Source: a virus. Taken from it: a DNA stretch of 64,000 bases. Below the pieces are notes generated by a model. It ran no database searches and had not been told where the DNA came from. It worked only from the letters and a program-made list of their open reading frames with translations. The stretch is from positions 1 through 64,000 of IMG/VR virus record IMGVR_UViG_3300002131_000090, one strand, 5' to 3'. This document shows positions 40,990 to 49,612 of this stretch, piece after piece. The position numbers and the translations under genes are program-made. Numbering within the stretch: the stretch's first letter is position 1; the number at the start of each line of letters is the position of its first letter.

Positions 40990-41969
40990 GCACTTATATT
41001 TTAGTAGACACAGCAAACACTTTCTTTAGAGCTCGTCACGTAGTACGTGGCGATATCGATACAAAGGTAGGCATGGCACTACACATTACACTAAATAGTG
41101 TAAAGAAAGCATGGACTGACTTTAATGCAGATCATGTTGTATTCTGTTTAGAAGGACGCAGTTGGCGCAAAGACTATTACGAGCCCTACAAACGTAACAG
41201 ACAAGTTGCACGGGACGCTCTTACTGTGCGTGAGCAGGAAGAAGATACAGCGTTCTGGGAAATCTTTGACGAGTTTAAAAACTTTGTATCTGAGAAGACT
41301 AACTGTACTGTTATGCGTCATCCGCAACTAGAAGCAGATGATTTGATTGCAGGTTGGGTACAAGCACATCCTAATGATAATCATGTTATTATTAGTACAG
41401 ACGGTGACTTTGCACAGCTTATTAGTCCTCGTGTACGTCAGTACAACGGTGTTGCTAATATGACTATCACACACGAAGGTTACTTTGACGACAAAGGCAA
41501 GCCTGTAATTGACAAGAAGACTAAAGAAGCAAAGCCTGCGCCTAATCCTGCATTTATGTTGTTTGAGAAATGTATGCGTGGTGATACTAGTGATAATGTC
41601 TTTAGTGCATATCCTGGTGTTAGAACCAAAGGCACTAAGAACAAGATTGGTCTTACAGAAGCATTTGCTGATAAACATACAAAAGGGTTTAGTTGGAACA
41701 ACATGATGCTACAACGTTGGGTAGATCACAACGGGGTCGAACATCGTGTGTTAGACGACTATAATCGTAACGTTGTTTTGTGCGATTTAACTGCGCAACC
41801 TATTGATATTAAAAGTTTAATAAACGAAACTATAAACAATGTAGAATCTAAAGAAATTGCACAAGTTGGAATGAAACTTATGAAATTTTGTGCTAAATGG
41901 GATATGCAACGTATTGCAGATCATGCAGCGCAGTATGCAGAACCGTTAAATGCAAGGTATGTAAAATGA
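40986..41969 (+). CDS. rnh: Rnh-like 5'-3' exonuclease / RNase H
   Basis: A 327-residue FEN-1-type nuclease like T4 RNase H, which removes RNA primers from lagging strands. Acidic residues lie in 'YILVDTANTFFRARH' (about 4-18), 'RKDYYEPYKRNR' (the basic arch entry), 'PQLEADDLIAGW' and 'IISTDGDFAQL', and 'MRGDTSDNVFSAYPGVRTKG' is the helix-hairpin-helix DNA-binding part. Overlaps the next gene by four bases. Confidence 0.92.
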   Translation: MSTYILVDTANTFFRARHVVRGDIDTKVGMALHITLNSVKKAWTDFNADHVVFCLEGRSWRKDYYEPYKRNRQVARDALTVREQEEDTAFWEIFDEFKNFVSEKTNCTVMRHPQLEADDLIAGWVQAHPNDNHVIISTDGDFAQLISPRVRQYNGVANMTITHEGYFDDKGKPVIDKKTKEAKPAPNPAFMLFEKCMRGDTSDNVFSAYPGVRTKGTKNKIGLTEAFADKHTKGFSWNNMMLQRWVDHNGVEHRVLDDYNRNVVLCDLTAQPIDIKSLINETINNVESKEIAQVGMKLMKFCAKWDMQRIADHAAQYAEPLNARYVK

Positions 41970-42451
41970 AAGAACAAAAAATTATAGTTAAACCTATATT
42001 AGAGGATAAATTTTGGATTGTAGAAGATTCAGGAGTGCGTATAGGCACACTTAGTAAAGACAATGACACATACGTTTATTCAAGTAAAGGAAAAGTTTCT
42101 TTATATGCAAACGAAAGTCAATTAACTAAGAAGTTTGGAAAAAACTTTCTAACTGCAAAAATTATAAAAAATAACAGCAATAATAGTAATTTTGATGTTA
42201 ACGGGTATACAACTAGATCAAATCCGTATAACAGCATGTATGATATATCTCGAAAGTTACCATTATTCACCAAAAGTCCCAAAAGCACAAGCATTTACTG
42301 TGCAGGGTACTATTTGGTTAAATTTAATGTTAATTGGCTTCGGAGTTTTTGTCCTAAACTAATTACAGTTGAACGTAATGAATATATAGGACCTTTTAAA
42401 ACAGAACTAGAAATGAAAGCAGCACTGAGTAATGTCAATCGATCCAATTAA
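41966..42451 (+). CDS. Conserved T4-like phage protein, unknown function
   Basis: A 161-residue basic protein. 'VNGYTTRSNPYNSMYDISRK' followed by 'LPLFTKSPKSTSIYCAGYYL' and 'SFCPKLITVERNEYIGPFKT' is a series I know from cyanophage hypothetical proteins near rnh. The start at 41966 (overlapping the rnh stop) is chosen over an upstream in-frame codon that would lie deep in rnh. No enzymatic motif. Confidence 0.75.
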   Translation: MKEQKIIVKPILEDKFWIVEDSGVRIGTLSKDNDTYVYSSKGKVSLYANESQLTKKFGKNFLTAKIIKNNSNNSNFDVNGYTTRSNPYNSMYDISRKLPLFTKSPKSTSIYCAGYYLVKFNVNWLRSFCPKLITVERNEYIGPFKTELEMKAALSNVNRSN

Positions 42452-42677
42452 CACTATACCAATACAGCAATTTATACAACAAGTAAAATCAGCAGACTCA
42501 ACTAATCAAAAAGAAATACGTTTAACTATAGTAGATGCTAAAAATCTTGCATTTACATTAGGAATTGTTATGAGTAGATTACAAGGTGATTTAGAAAAAC
42601 TTGTAAAAGAAAATGCCGGGGCAGGAGTTGACGACTTAATAAAGGTTGAAATAGGATCAACTAGTAGTAACTGGTGA
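42432..42677 (+). CDS. Small conserved hypothetical protein
   Basis: An 81-residue helical protein, 'IPIQQFIQQVKSADSTNQKE' then 'IRLTIVDAKNLAFTLGIVMS', amphipathic and acidic at the end. The same type occurs next to the preceding protein in related phages, as far as I recall. Role unknown. Confidence 0.65.
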   Translation: MSIDPINTIPIQQFIQQVKSADSTNQKEIRLTIVDAKNLAFTLGIVMSRLQGDLEKLVKENAGAGVDDLIKVEIGSTSSNW

Positions 42678-42695
42678 ATTATCTAATCCAAATTT

Positions 42696-42703
42696 GATAA
42701 ATA
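42696..42703 (+). promoter_or_regulatory. Late promoter for the 42736 gene
   Basis: GATAAATA with predicted start near 42709 and an AAAGGA ribosome binding site before the ATG at 42736. A 7-base inverted repeat, TATACGT (42704-42710) and ACGTATA (42727-42733), spans the predicted start, its loop holding the ribosome binding site. Confidence 0.5.
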
Positions 42704-42735
42704 TATACGTAGTTAATTAAAGGACAACGTATACC

Positions 42736-43023
42736 ATGTCTAGACCAAAACCAAAAGTGTTATTAGAATACACCAATAATCGTAATTATAAAACAGAACA
42801 AGTGTTAGATGCAGAAGCAATATGGGCAGTTTTTTATAAAAAACAGCCGTTCAATCTTAAAAGTTCTAATAGTTTAACAAGTTATCCAGGTCCTAAATAT
42901 AAAAAAACCAGTTTCTCAAATCCAGGTCATGCTATTAACTTGGCTAAAAAATTAAATTCTACATTTAAAACCAAAGACTTCGGTGTGTATAAACTAACTT
43001 CGGGCGAAGAAATACAAGAATAA
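42736..43023 (+). CDS. Small basic hypothetical protein
   Basis: A 95-residue basic protein, 'RPKPKVLLEYTNNRNYKTEQ' and 'NPGHAINLAKKLNSTFKTKD', beta then helix. No known family. One-base overlap with the next gene; driven by a late promoter. Confidence 0.6.
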   Translation: MSRPKPKVLLEYTNNRNYKTEQVLDAEAIWAVFYKKQPFNLKSSNSLTSYPGPKYKKTSFSNPGHAINLAKKLNSTFKTKDFGVYKLTSGEEIQE

Positions 43024-43397
43024 TGAATAAAATTGTCTATACTAAAGTCTTTTTGAAAGAACTAGATAAAAGTACAAATGATGTAGAAGTAAAAGGGTAT
43101 TTGCCATTATGGTGGCAAAATACTAGAGAGAATGGTGGACTAAGGTTAACCGAAGAAGGATTTAATATAATAAATCAAATTGAGTTAACTATGTATGACA
43201 TTCCGTTTCCGTTAGATATGCCAATCACCTCCCAAGTTATAATATTTTTAGACAAATTTATAGACTGCCCTTACTATGTAACCAAAACTAGTATTTGGGT
43301 TACTGGAGAGAGAAAAGCAGTAGAGTTAACTCTATTTTCAGGAGACATCAGAAAGTATGGGCTTGCAAAAGCATTATCGAGATCAAAAGATATTTAA
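43023..43397 (+). CDS. Hypothetical protein
   Basis: A 124-residue protein of mixed strands and helices, 'VEVKGYLPLWWQNTRENGGL' and 'FIDCPYYVTKTSIWVTGERK'. No family recognised, no membrane segment. Ends about 35 bases before the moxR promoter. Confidence 0.6.
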   Translation: MNKIVYTKVFLKELDKSTNDVEVKGYLPLWWQNTRENGGLRLTEEGFNIINQIELTMYDIPFPLDMPITSQVIIFLDKFIDCPYYVTKTSIWVTGERKAVELTLFSGDIRKYGLAKALSRSKDI

Positions 43398-43431
43398 TTT
43401 AAACTTTTCTGAAAAATAACAAAAAAAACAG

Positions 43432-43476
43432 TTGACATTAACCCTAGATAATGTTATAAACGTACATAGGCACTGA
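43432..43476 (+). promoter_or_regulatory. Sigma-70 promoter and conserved 5' end of the MoxR gene
   Basis: TTGACA (43432-43437), 17-base spacer, TATAAA (43455-43460). The predicted start at about 43466 coincides with ATAGGCACTGA (43466-43476), an 11-base sequence repeated at the predicted start of the VWA gene transcript (44684-44694). Confidence 0.75.
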
Positions 43477-43500
43477 TTAACAACATAGAAGGAATACAGA

Positions 43501-44586
43501 ATGTCCGACAATACTCGCACCGTTAGTCCGAACAAAGCTAAAAACGCAATTCGTCATGCAATGCTTAAAAAACGTCCACTGTTCCTCTGGGGTCCTCCAG
43601 GAATTGGTAAATCTGATATTGTAGCACAAATCTGCGAGAGCTTTACTAATAGTTATCTTATTGATATTCGTTTGTCGCTTTGGGAGCCTACAGACATTAA
43701 AGGTATTCCGTATTTTGATAGCAACTCGGGTACAATGGTTTGGGGTGCGCCTTCGGAACTTCCTACACAAGAATTTGCAAAACAGTACGATACAATTGTA
43801 CTTTTCCTAGACGAAATGAACTCAGCGGCTCCTGCTGTACAAGCAGCAGCATATCAGTTGATTTTGAATCGTAAAGTTGGCACTTATAAACTGCCAGACA
43901 ATGTAATGATTGTTGCAGCAGGTAACAGAGAAGCAGACAAAGGTGTTACGTATCGTATGCCTGCTCCGTTGTCTAACCGTTTTGTTCACTTAGAACTTTC
44001 TGTAGACTTCGACGATTGGTTTCAATGGAGTATTGACAATAAAATTCACAAGGACGTAGTTGGTTTCTTAACATTTAGTAAGAAAGACCTATACGACTTT
44101 GATCCACGTTCTCCTAGTCGTTCGTTTGCAACTCCACGTAGTTGGTCGTTTGTTAGCGAACTACTTGAAGATGACTTAGACGAAGCTACTACCACTGACC
44201 TAGTTGCAGGTGCAGTAGGTGAAGGGCTTGCGGTTAAGTTTATGGCTCACCGTAAGGTTGCTAGTAGTATGCCAAACCCGTCTGATATTTTAGACGGTAA
44301 GGTAAAAGAGATGAAATCTAAAGAAATCAGTGCCATGTATTCCTTAACGGTTTCGCTTTGCTACGAACTTAAAGAAGCAGCAGATAAAAACGATAAGAAG
44401 TTTGATAACAAAGTACATAACTTCTTACGTTTTGCAATGGATAACTTTGAAACAGAACTAATTGTTATGGGTATTAAACTTGCCCTTACGCAATATGCTC
44501 TGCCAATTGATCCAGATTCCGTTGAATGCTTTGATGAGTTCCATGAGCGCTACGGCAAGTATATTAAAGCAGCTCAAAGTTCTTAA
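43501..44586 (+). CDS. MoxR-type AAA+ ATPase
   Basis: A 361-residue AAA+ protein. Walker A is 'PLFLWGPPGIGKSDIVAQI' (about 25-43) and Walker B 'TIVLFLDEMNSA', followed by 'GNREADKGVTYRMPAPLSNR', which has the sensor 1 Asn and arginine finger of the MoxR clade. MoxR proteins act with VWA-domain partners to remodel or activate protein complexes; the partner is encoded next (44709). It has its own promoter and a strong hairpin terminator after it. Confidence 0.9.
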   Translation: MSDNTRTVSPNKAKNAIRHAMLKKRPLFLWGPPGIGKSDIVAQICESFTNSYLIDIRLSLWEPTDIKGIPYFDSNSGTMVWGAPSELPTQEFAKQYDTIVLFLDEMNSAAPAVQAAAYQLILNRKVGTYKLPDNVMIVAAGNREADKGVTYRMPAPLSNRFVHLELSVDFDDWFQWSIDNKIHKDVVGFLTFSKKDLYDFDPRSPSRSFATPRSWSFVSELLEDDLDEATTTDLVAGAVGEGLAVKFMAHRKVASSMPNPSDILDGKVKEMKSKEISAMYSLTVSLCYELKEAADKNDKKFDNKVHNFLRFAMDNFETELIVMGIKLALTQYALPIDPDSVECFDEFHERYGKYIKAAQSS

Positions 44587-44604
44587 TATACAGCAGAGTC
44601 ATAG

Positions 44605-44637
44605 GAATAGGCAGCAATTCGGAGATGCTGCCTATTC
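44605..44637 (+). terminator. Hairpin after the MoxR gene
   Basis: A perfect 12-base inverted repeat, GAATAGGCAGCA (44605-44616) and TGCTGCCTATTC (44626-44637), with a nine-base loop containing TTCGGA, then a short T-containing stretch without a clean U-run. Position between moxR and the next promoter favours a terminator or mRNA 3'-end stabiliser. Confidence 0.7.
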
Positions 44638-44650
44638 TACTATTATGAGG

Positions 44651-44694
44651 TTGACATTATGATTAAATATGTTATATTATAGTATAGGCACTGA
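44651..44694 (+). promoter_or_regulatory. Sigma-70 promoter and conserved 5' end of the VWA gene
   Basis: TTGACA (44651-44656), 16-base spacer, TATATT (44673-44678). The predicted start at about 44684 begins ATAGGCACTGA, identical to the start of the MoxR transcript and at the same distance from the -10 box. Confidence 0.72.
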
Positions 44695-44708
44695 AAAAGA
44701 GGTACATT

Positions 44709-45992
44709 ATGTCTGTTAAAAAAACTGCTAGTAAAATTAAAAACTGGGAACCAAATCCTAATCTTACTACAGAAGAACTAGAAACAATGCGTGTAGAAGT
44801 GCTCGATCGTATTGTTATAGCTCGAGTTGGGCTATTGCTTCGTCATCCGTTTTTTGGAAATATGGCAACACGTCTAAAAATACAAGCTGCTGACGAATGG
44901 TGCCCTACTGCTGCGGTAGACGGCCGTACACTTTATTTTAACACTCAATTTTTTAATGCTATGAACAATAAAGAAGTTGAGTTTGTTATTGCTCACGAAA
45001 TTCTGCATTGTGTATTTGATCACTTAGGACGTCGAGATCAGCGTAATCCTAAATTGTATAACATTGCTGCTGACTACATTGTAAACAATCTACTTGTACG
45101 TGATCGAATTGGTGCAAAACCTAAAGTTGTCAATTGTTACCAAGATTTTAAATATGATAAGTGGACTAGTGAAGAAGTATACGAAGACTTGTTTAAACAA
45201 GCAGAAAAAAACGGACAAGACTATCTTGACCAACTAGGCGAAATGCTAGATGAACATTTGGATTTAGAAGGCGATGGCAGCGACGATGGCGATAACAAAG
45301 ATGGCAAAAGTGGCCGTCCCCGTTACAGTAAAGCAGAACTTGATCAGATTAAAGACGAGATCAAAGAAGCTATGTTGAGCGCTGCTCAAGCTGCCGGTGC
45401 AGGTAATACACCTGGTGAGATTGCCCGTATGATTAAAGATCTAACAGAGCCAAAAATGAACTGGCGTGAACTACTACGTCAGCAAATCCAAAGTACTGTA
45501 CGCAACGATTATACATTTAGTCGTCCTAGCCGTAAGGGACAAATGACTGGTGCTATTTTGCCAGGTATGAACTTTGATGAAACTATTGACATTTGCATTG
45601 CACTTGATATGAGCGGATCAATTGGCGACGAGCAAGCACGTGACTTCTTAAGCGAAATTAAAGGCATTATGGACGAATATAAAGACTACAACATTAAATT
45701 GTGGTGCTTTGATACTAAAGTGTATAACGAGCAAGACTTTAGTGCAGACGGCGGCGATGATTTGATGGACTATGAGATCAAAGGCGGCGGTGGCACTGAC
45801 TTTGATGCTAACTGGACATATATGAAAGAAGAAGGCATTGAGCCTAAGAAGTTCATTATGTTTACAGATGGATATCCCTGGAGTAGTTGGGGTGATGAGA
45901 ATTATTGCGACACAATCTTTATTGTCCATAGTCACCCTAACAAAAATCTAGAAGCACCGTTTGGAATGACAGCACACTATGATGCGGCATAG
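44709..45992 (+). CDS. VWA-domain metallopeptidase-like partner of MoxR
   Basis: A 427-residue protein. The N-terminal part (about 25-125) has 'VEFVIAHEILHCVFDHLGRR', a zinc HExxH motif with a further His as in the DUF2201 family. An acidic Gly/Asp linker (about 180-205) follows. The C-terminal part is a VWA domain with MIDAS 'ALDMSGSIGDEQ' and 'GGGGTDF'. Such proteins pair with MoxR ATPases in bacteria. The target in infection is unknown; both genes share identical transcript starts, so co-regulation is expected. Confidence 0.88.
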   Translation: MSVKKTASKIKNWEPNPNLTTEELETMRVEVLDRIVIARVGLLLRHPFFGNMATRLKIQAADEWCPTAAVDGRTLYFNTQFFNAMNNKEVEFVIAHEILHCVFDHLGRRDQRNPKLYNIAADYIVNNLLVRDRIGAKPKVVNCYQDFKYDKWTSEEVYEDLFKQAEKNGQDYLDQLGEMLDEHLDLEGDGSDDGDNKDGKSGRPRYSKAELDQIKDEIKEAMLSAAQAAGAGNTPGEIARMIKDLTEPKMNWRELLRQQIQSTVRNDYTFSRPSRKGQMTGAILPGMNFDETIDICIALDMSGSIGDEQARDFLSEIKGIMDEYKDYNIKLWCFDTKVYNEQDFSADGGDDLMDYEIKGGGGTDFDANWTYMKEEGIEPKKFIMFTDGYPWSSWGDENYCDTIFIVHSHPNKNLEAPFGMTAHYDAA

Positions 45993-46278
45993 AGAAAAAA
46001 CTATAAACCCATTAAATGTTTTAAAAATAAGGAAGGTAGAGTTCTGTCCTCCTTATTTTGAAACTATAACTATAGAACTAACTTACAATCTATCAAAGGC
46101 ATTAAACGAATGGATATTTGATAATCTTTCAGGAAGATATTATATAGGAGATTCGATAGGATTGCAAGACAATGACTTTGATAAGAAAATACATAGAAAA
46201 ATAAAAGTAGGTTTTGAAAATTCTAAAGAGATGAGTTACTTTATGTTAGCTTGTCCACTTTTGAAATACAACAAATAA
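45979..46278 (+). CDS. Small hypothetical protein
   Basis: A 99-residue basic protein, 'INPLNVLKIRKVEFCPPYFE' and 'FDNLSGRYYIGDSIGLQDND', no family recognised. It starts within the end of the VWA gene (14-base overlap) and ends in AT-rich DNA before the next gene. Confidence 0.6.
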   Translation: MMRHREKTINPLNVLKIRKVEFCPPYFETITIELTYNLSKALNEWIFDNLSGRYYIGDSIGLQDNDFDKKIHRKIKVGFENSKEMSYFMLACPLLKYNK

Positions 46279-46312
46279 AAATAGCATATATAATTTATAA
46301 AAGGAGAAAAGT

Positions 46313-46558
46313 ATGTCTACCCAACCACAACCGGATAACACTAACGAGTTAACAATTCAAGATTTAGCCCTTATGAAAGGTATTATTGATCTTGCAAGTG
46401 AACGCAGTGCGTTTAAACCTGCCGAAATGGCAGCAGTTGGTACAATCTACAATAAACTAACTAACTTTTTAAAAGTTGTAGAAGAGCAATCAAAAGCAGC
46501 ACAAGCAGCACAAGCAGCACAAGTAGAAGATGCAGCACCAGAAAGTGTAGAGGAATAA
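46313..46558 (+). CDS. Conserved small T4-like phage protein
   Basis: An 81-residue protein, 'LTIQDLALMKGIIDLASERS' with 'AFKPAEMAAVGTIYNKLTNF', followed by an Ala/Gln repeat ('KAAQAAQAAQ') and acidic end. The first part is common among T4-like cyanophages with no known role. Ribosome binding site AAGGAG precedes it. Confidence 0.75.
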   Translation: MSTQPQPDNTNELTIQDLALMKGIIDLASERSAFKPAEMAAVGTIYNKLTNFLKVVEEQSKAAQAAQAAQVEDAAPESVEE

Positions 46559-46559
46559 C

Positions 46560-47195
46560 ATGTCTTTAAAACACGTTGGAAGATTTAAAAATAGCAAAAA
46601 AAGAGTTATTGTAGCATATCGTACTATACCAGGAGACCCTTATAGTGCTCTTGTTGTTGCAACCGAGTCATTGCCTGCTGACGAACACGATTCGTTAATT
46701 AAACTTGTTGAATCAGCTGCTGGGCAAGAAGCAATTGAATTAGCTGATGCAATGTCTAGAACATGGTTTAATGATGGCAGAAATATACTTGCAGGGCTTC
46801 ATAGCACTGGCAAACTTAGAAAAGTAAGTACAAAGGATGTCGAAATGGTTCCTGATTCAAAAACAAACATTGGATTAGATGAACTTAATGAACTTATTGC
46901 AAAACAAAAAGGTATTTCAATAGAAGACCTAGCAATTAAAGCACCTGGTGATACTAGTCCTGCTAAAAAGGTTGAAACAAATGTACAAAATCCAGTAGAT
47001 GCATATACATCTTCTAACATGAATGCAATGGACGAAGTTATTACAACCAGTGAAACTGTATTAGACGACGATTCACTTGCTGCACAATTGCGTAGTCAAG
47101 CAGATGCTATGTTTAAAGAAGCAAAGCGTTTAAGAGAACAAGCAGAAGATCTGGCTCCTACTAAGAAGAAAGCTAAAATTACAGAAGGTGCCTAA
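46560..47195 (+). CDS. Conserved T4-like phage protein, unknown function
   Basis: A 211-residue protein. 'MSLKHVGRFKNSKKRVIVAY' and 'VATESLPADEHDSLIKLVES' with 'DGRNILAGLHSTGKLRKVST' is a strongly conserved set in marine T4-like phages, without known function. The C-terminal third has a coiled coil ('SQADAMFKEAKRLREQAEDL') and basic tail. Overlaps the next gene by eight bases. Confidence 0.78.
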   Translation: MSLKHVGRFKNSKKRVIVAYRTIPGDPYSALVVATESLPADEHDSLIKLVESAAGQEAIELADAMSRTWFNDGRNILAGLHSTGKLRKVSTKDVEMVPDSKTNIGLDELNELIAKQKGISIEDLAIKAPGDTSPAKKVETNVQNPVDAYTSSNMNAMDEVITTSETVLDDDSLAAQLRSQADAMFKEAKRLREQAEDLAPTKKKAKITEGA

Positions 47196-47505
47196 AAAGA
47201 AAATAATACTCACTCCAGAACAACAAGAAAGTTGGCACGAAATATTTGACGATATAGAGATGTCTTATCTTCCTATAGAATATATAGACAGATTACTAGT
47301 TAAGTTTAAAGACGGAACCACCTGGGACATTGATATAACTGATAGTAAAAGAAAACAATCGCTCGAGGAAATTGAAGATAGTCTTGAAGAAATGTTTGAA
47401 GAATACGATGAGTTAATTGACGCTTTAGACTTTAGACTAGACATAGATCGTGTAAAACACGACTTGACTAGAAGAGTCTTTAAATTTCTTAAATTAAATA
47501 AGTGA
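47188..47505 (+). CDS. Conserved T4-like phage protein (GTG start)
   Basis: A 105-residue acidic protein, 'LTPEQQESWHEIFDDIEMSY' and 'YIDRLLVKFKDGTTWDIDIT', followed by a helical Glu-rich C-terminus. I know close patterns from cyanophages beside the preceding protein. GTG start in an eight-base overlap. Its stop codon lies in the outer arm of the palindrome before the tail-fibre gene. Confidence 0.72.
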   Translation: MPKKKIILTPEQQESWHEIFDDIEMSYLPIEYIDRLLVKFKDGTTWDIDITDSKRKQSLEEIEDSLEEMFEEYDELIDALDFRLDIDRVKHDLTRRVFKFLKLNK

Positions 47506-47559
47506 TAAGTTGACTAGAGTGATAAATATATGTAACAATCACTCTAGGAGACTTATCAC
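47502..47559 (+). promoter_or_regulatory. 58-base palindrome with a late promoter, before the tail-fibre gene
   Basis: Outer arms GTGATAAGT (47502-47510) / ACTTATCAC (47551-47559) and inner arms CTAGAGTGAT (47514-47523) / ATCACTCTAG (47538-47547): 19 perfect pairs with a three-base internal loop on each side. The late promoter GATAAATA (47521-47528) sits at the loop; predicted start is about 47534. The ribosome binding site AGGAG (47546-47550) is in the 3' half, next to the ATG at 47560. Read-through RNA would fold and mask it; late RNA would lack the 5' arms. Confidence 0.75.
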
Positions 47560-49602
47560 ATGACATTGCGACTAAGACGCGGCACAGATGCACAAAGGCT
47601 AAGTATTACACCAGCCGAAGGCGAAGCAATATACACAACCGATACTAAAAAAGTTTATATCGGCGACGGAACCACTGCAGGAGGCATTCTAGTAACTGGT
47701 GGCGGTTCAGGTGGTGGCGGATTAGCTGCTGTTGTAGATGATACAACTCCAGAGCTTGGTGGAGATTTAGATCTAGCTGGATTTGCAGTAATAGGTTCGG
47801 GTGACATAGCAATTACCGGCGATATTAGCGCTCGCTTTATACAAGCCGATTTTAACGGTAATATAGTAGCTGATGATAGTACAATAATCGTTAACATTGC
47901 TACAAGCAATGCTTCATTCAATAACGTAATTGCAAATAATATGACTGTTGTAGATCAAATTGTAGCAGGAAATGTAATTGAAGCGCCTCTCTTTAACGGA
48001 TCGTTTAACGGCGAATTTACTGGTAGTGTTTTTACAGATAACAGTACATTAATTATAGACGGGACAACTGGGGTAATTGATACAACTAGCGGTCTAAATT
48101 ATAATGGATTTATGACTATAGAATCAACTCGAGAGGGTTTAACTTCTACAGTTGAGTTTATTAATACCGGTGAAGCACAAGAAGTAAACTATGTAAGAAC
48201 AGATGCAGGAACGCAATCTGATGTGCGTATCGGATCAACGTCGTTTTTCCAAGTCGACGATACAGGTACTACACAATACGGAGTTATAAGTGGGTGGCAC
48301 TCGGGCATATATTTATTGGCCTCATCTATCGGAGATGACGTTGAAGAAAGCTATGTAAGTTTTATTGATGGCGCGATTGTTGTTGGAGGTTATTATCCAG
48401 ACGCTAAATTAGATGTACGAGGTGATGCTATTATTACTGGCGGACTTACTGCTGATTTAACCGGTAGTGTGTTTGCTGATGACAGTACTCTATTAGTAGA
48501 TGCTGTTAACGGAACAATCAATCTAGAGAATACTTCAATAGAGACATTGCTTGATGTAAATATAGTAAGTCCTACAACAAATCAAGTTTTAAAGTACGAT
48601 GGTGCAAACTGGGTTAATGCTGCGGACGCTGGTGCTGCTAGTGCAATAAGTATTAATGGTGTAACGCAAGCTGCTACAGGCGTAGTTACAACCGATTCAG
48701 CACACGGATTATATGACGGACAATCAGTTACTATTGTTGATGTAGTTGGCATGACAGAACTTAATGGCAATGATTATTATGCCGATGTATTAACTTCGGC
48801 TACATTTGGGTTGTATTCGGATGCTGCATTAACAACTCCAGTAGACACTAGCGGCTTTACACTTTATGATTCAGCCGGTACTGTTACAGGTGGTGCACCA
48901 ACTAATGCACTTACATTAAACAATCAATCAGCAGCATATTATCTAGCATGGACTAACATTACTAGTAAGCCAACAACAATAAGTGGTTACGGAATTAGTG
49001 ACGCAGTTGCAGATTTTGCCGATTTAGGGGCTACTCCAACTACGTTAGCAGGATACGGAATCAGTGATGCAGTAGCATCAAGTTCTATTTCAGTATTTGG
49101 TGCGTCATTAATTGACGATGCCAATGACACAACAGCAAGAACTACACTAGGATTAGGTACAGCAGCAACTACAGCAGCTACTGACTATGCTACAGCAGCA
49201 CAAGGGTCAACAGCCGACACAGCAGTACAACCAGCAGCATTAGGCAACTTTACATTTACAGGTAGTGTATTAGACAGCAGTGATAGTAGTAGTATTACAG
49301 TCACTCCAGCAGTTACAATGAGCAGCGACTTAACTGTCGAAAATGACTTGCGTGTGACAAATACTGTTTATGCTGAAAGATTTGAAAGCACAAGTACTGG
49401 TACTCCAGAAATTGTTGCTGCAGCAAACTTAGACTTAACAGCAGGAAATGCAGTACGTATTACAAGTAGTGTCCTAAGACTGGCTAGTTTTACCAGTGCC
49501 GAACGTGATGCATTAGCAGCACAGAATGGTGATGTTATTTATAATACTTCATTAAACAAATTCCAAGGGTATGAAAACGGTGCTTGGGCTAACTTAATCT
49601 AA
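47560..49602 (+). CDS. Tail-fibre-like virion protein
   Basis: A 680-residue protein starting 'MTLRLRRGTDAQRLSITPAE' then 'GEAIYTTDTKKVYIGDGTT', the N-terminal attachment-type unit found in many tail fibre and baseplate-spike proteins. The body is Asp/Thr/Ser/Ala-rich with repeated beta units, including two similar repeats ending 'GYGISDAVA' (about 475-505), and ends 'YNTSLNKFQGYENGAWANLI', a common fibre tip module. Likely trimeric and receptor-facing. Made late, under the palindrome-embedded promoter. Confidence 0.85.
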   Translation: MTLRLRRGTDAQRLSITPAEGEAIYTTDTKKVYIGDGTTAGGILVTGGGSGGGGLAAVVDDTTPELGGDLDLAGFAVIGSGDIAITGDISARFIQADFNGNIVADDSTIIVNIATSNASFNNVIANNMTVVDQIVAGNVIEAPLFNGSFNGEFTGSVFTDNSTLIIDGTTGVIDTTSGLNYNGFMTIESTREGLTSTVEFINTGEAQEVNYVRTDAGTQSDVRIGSTSFFQVDDTGTTQYGVISGWHSGIYLLASSIGDDVEESYVSFIDGAIVVGGYYPDAKLDVRGDAIITGGLTADLTGSVFADDSTLLVDAVNGTINLENTSIETLLDVNIVSPTTNQVLKYDGANWVNAADAGAASAISINGVTQAATGVVTTDSAHGLYDGQSVTIVDVVGMTELNGNDYYADVLTSATFGLYSDAALTTPVDTSGFTLYDSAGTVTGGAPTNALTLNNQSAAYYLAWTNITSKPTTISGYGISDAVADFADLGATPTTLAGYGISDAVASSSISVFGASLIDDANDTTARTTLGLGTAATTAATDYATAAQGSTADTAVQPAALGNFTFTGSVLDSSDSSSITVTPAVTMSSDLTVENDLRVTNTVYAERFESTSTGTPEIVAAANLDLTAGNAVRITSSVLRLASFTSAERDALAAQNGDVIYNTSLNKFQGYENGAWANLI

Positions 49603-49612
49603 GGACTAAATC

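Noticed and set aside
46278-46313. Sigma-70 promoter before the 46313 gene
   Set aside because: There is a TATA-like stretch, but no -35 element at 16-18 bases; the region is simply AT-rich.
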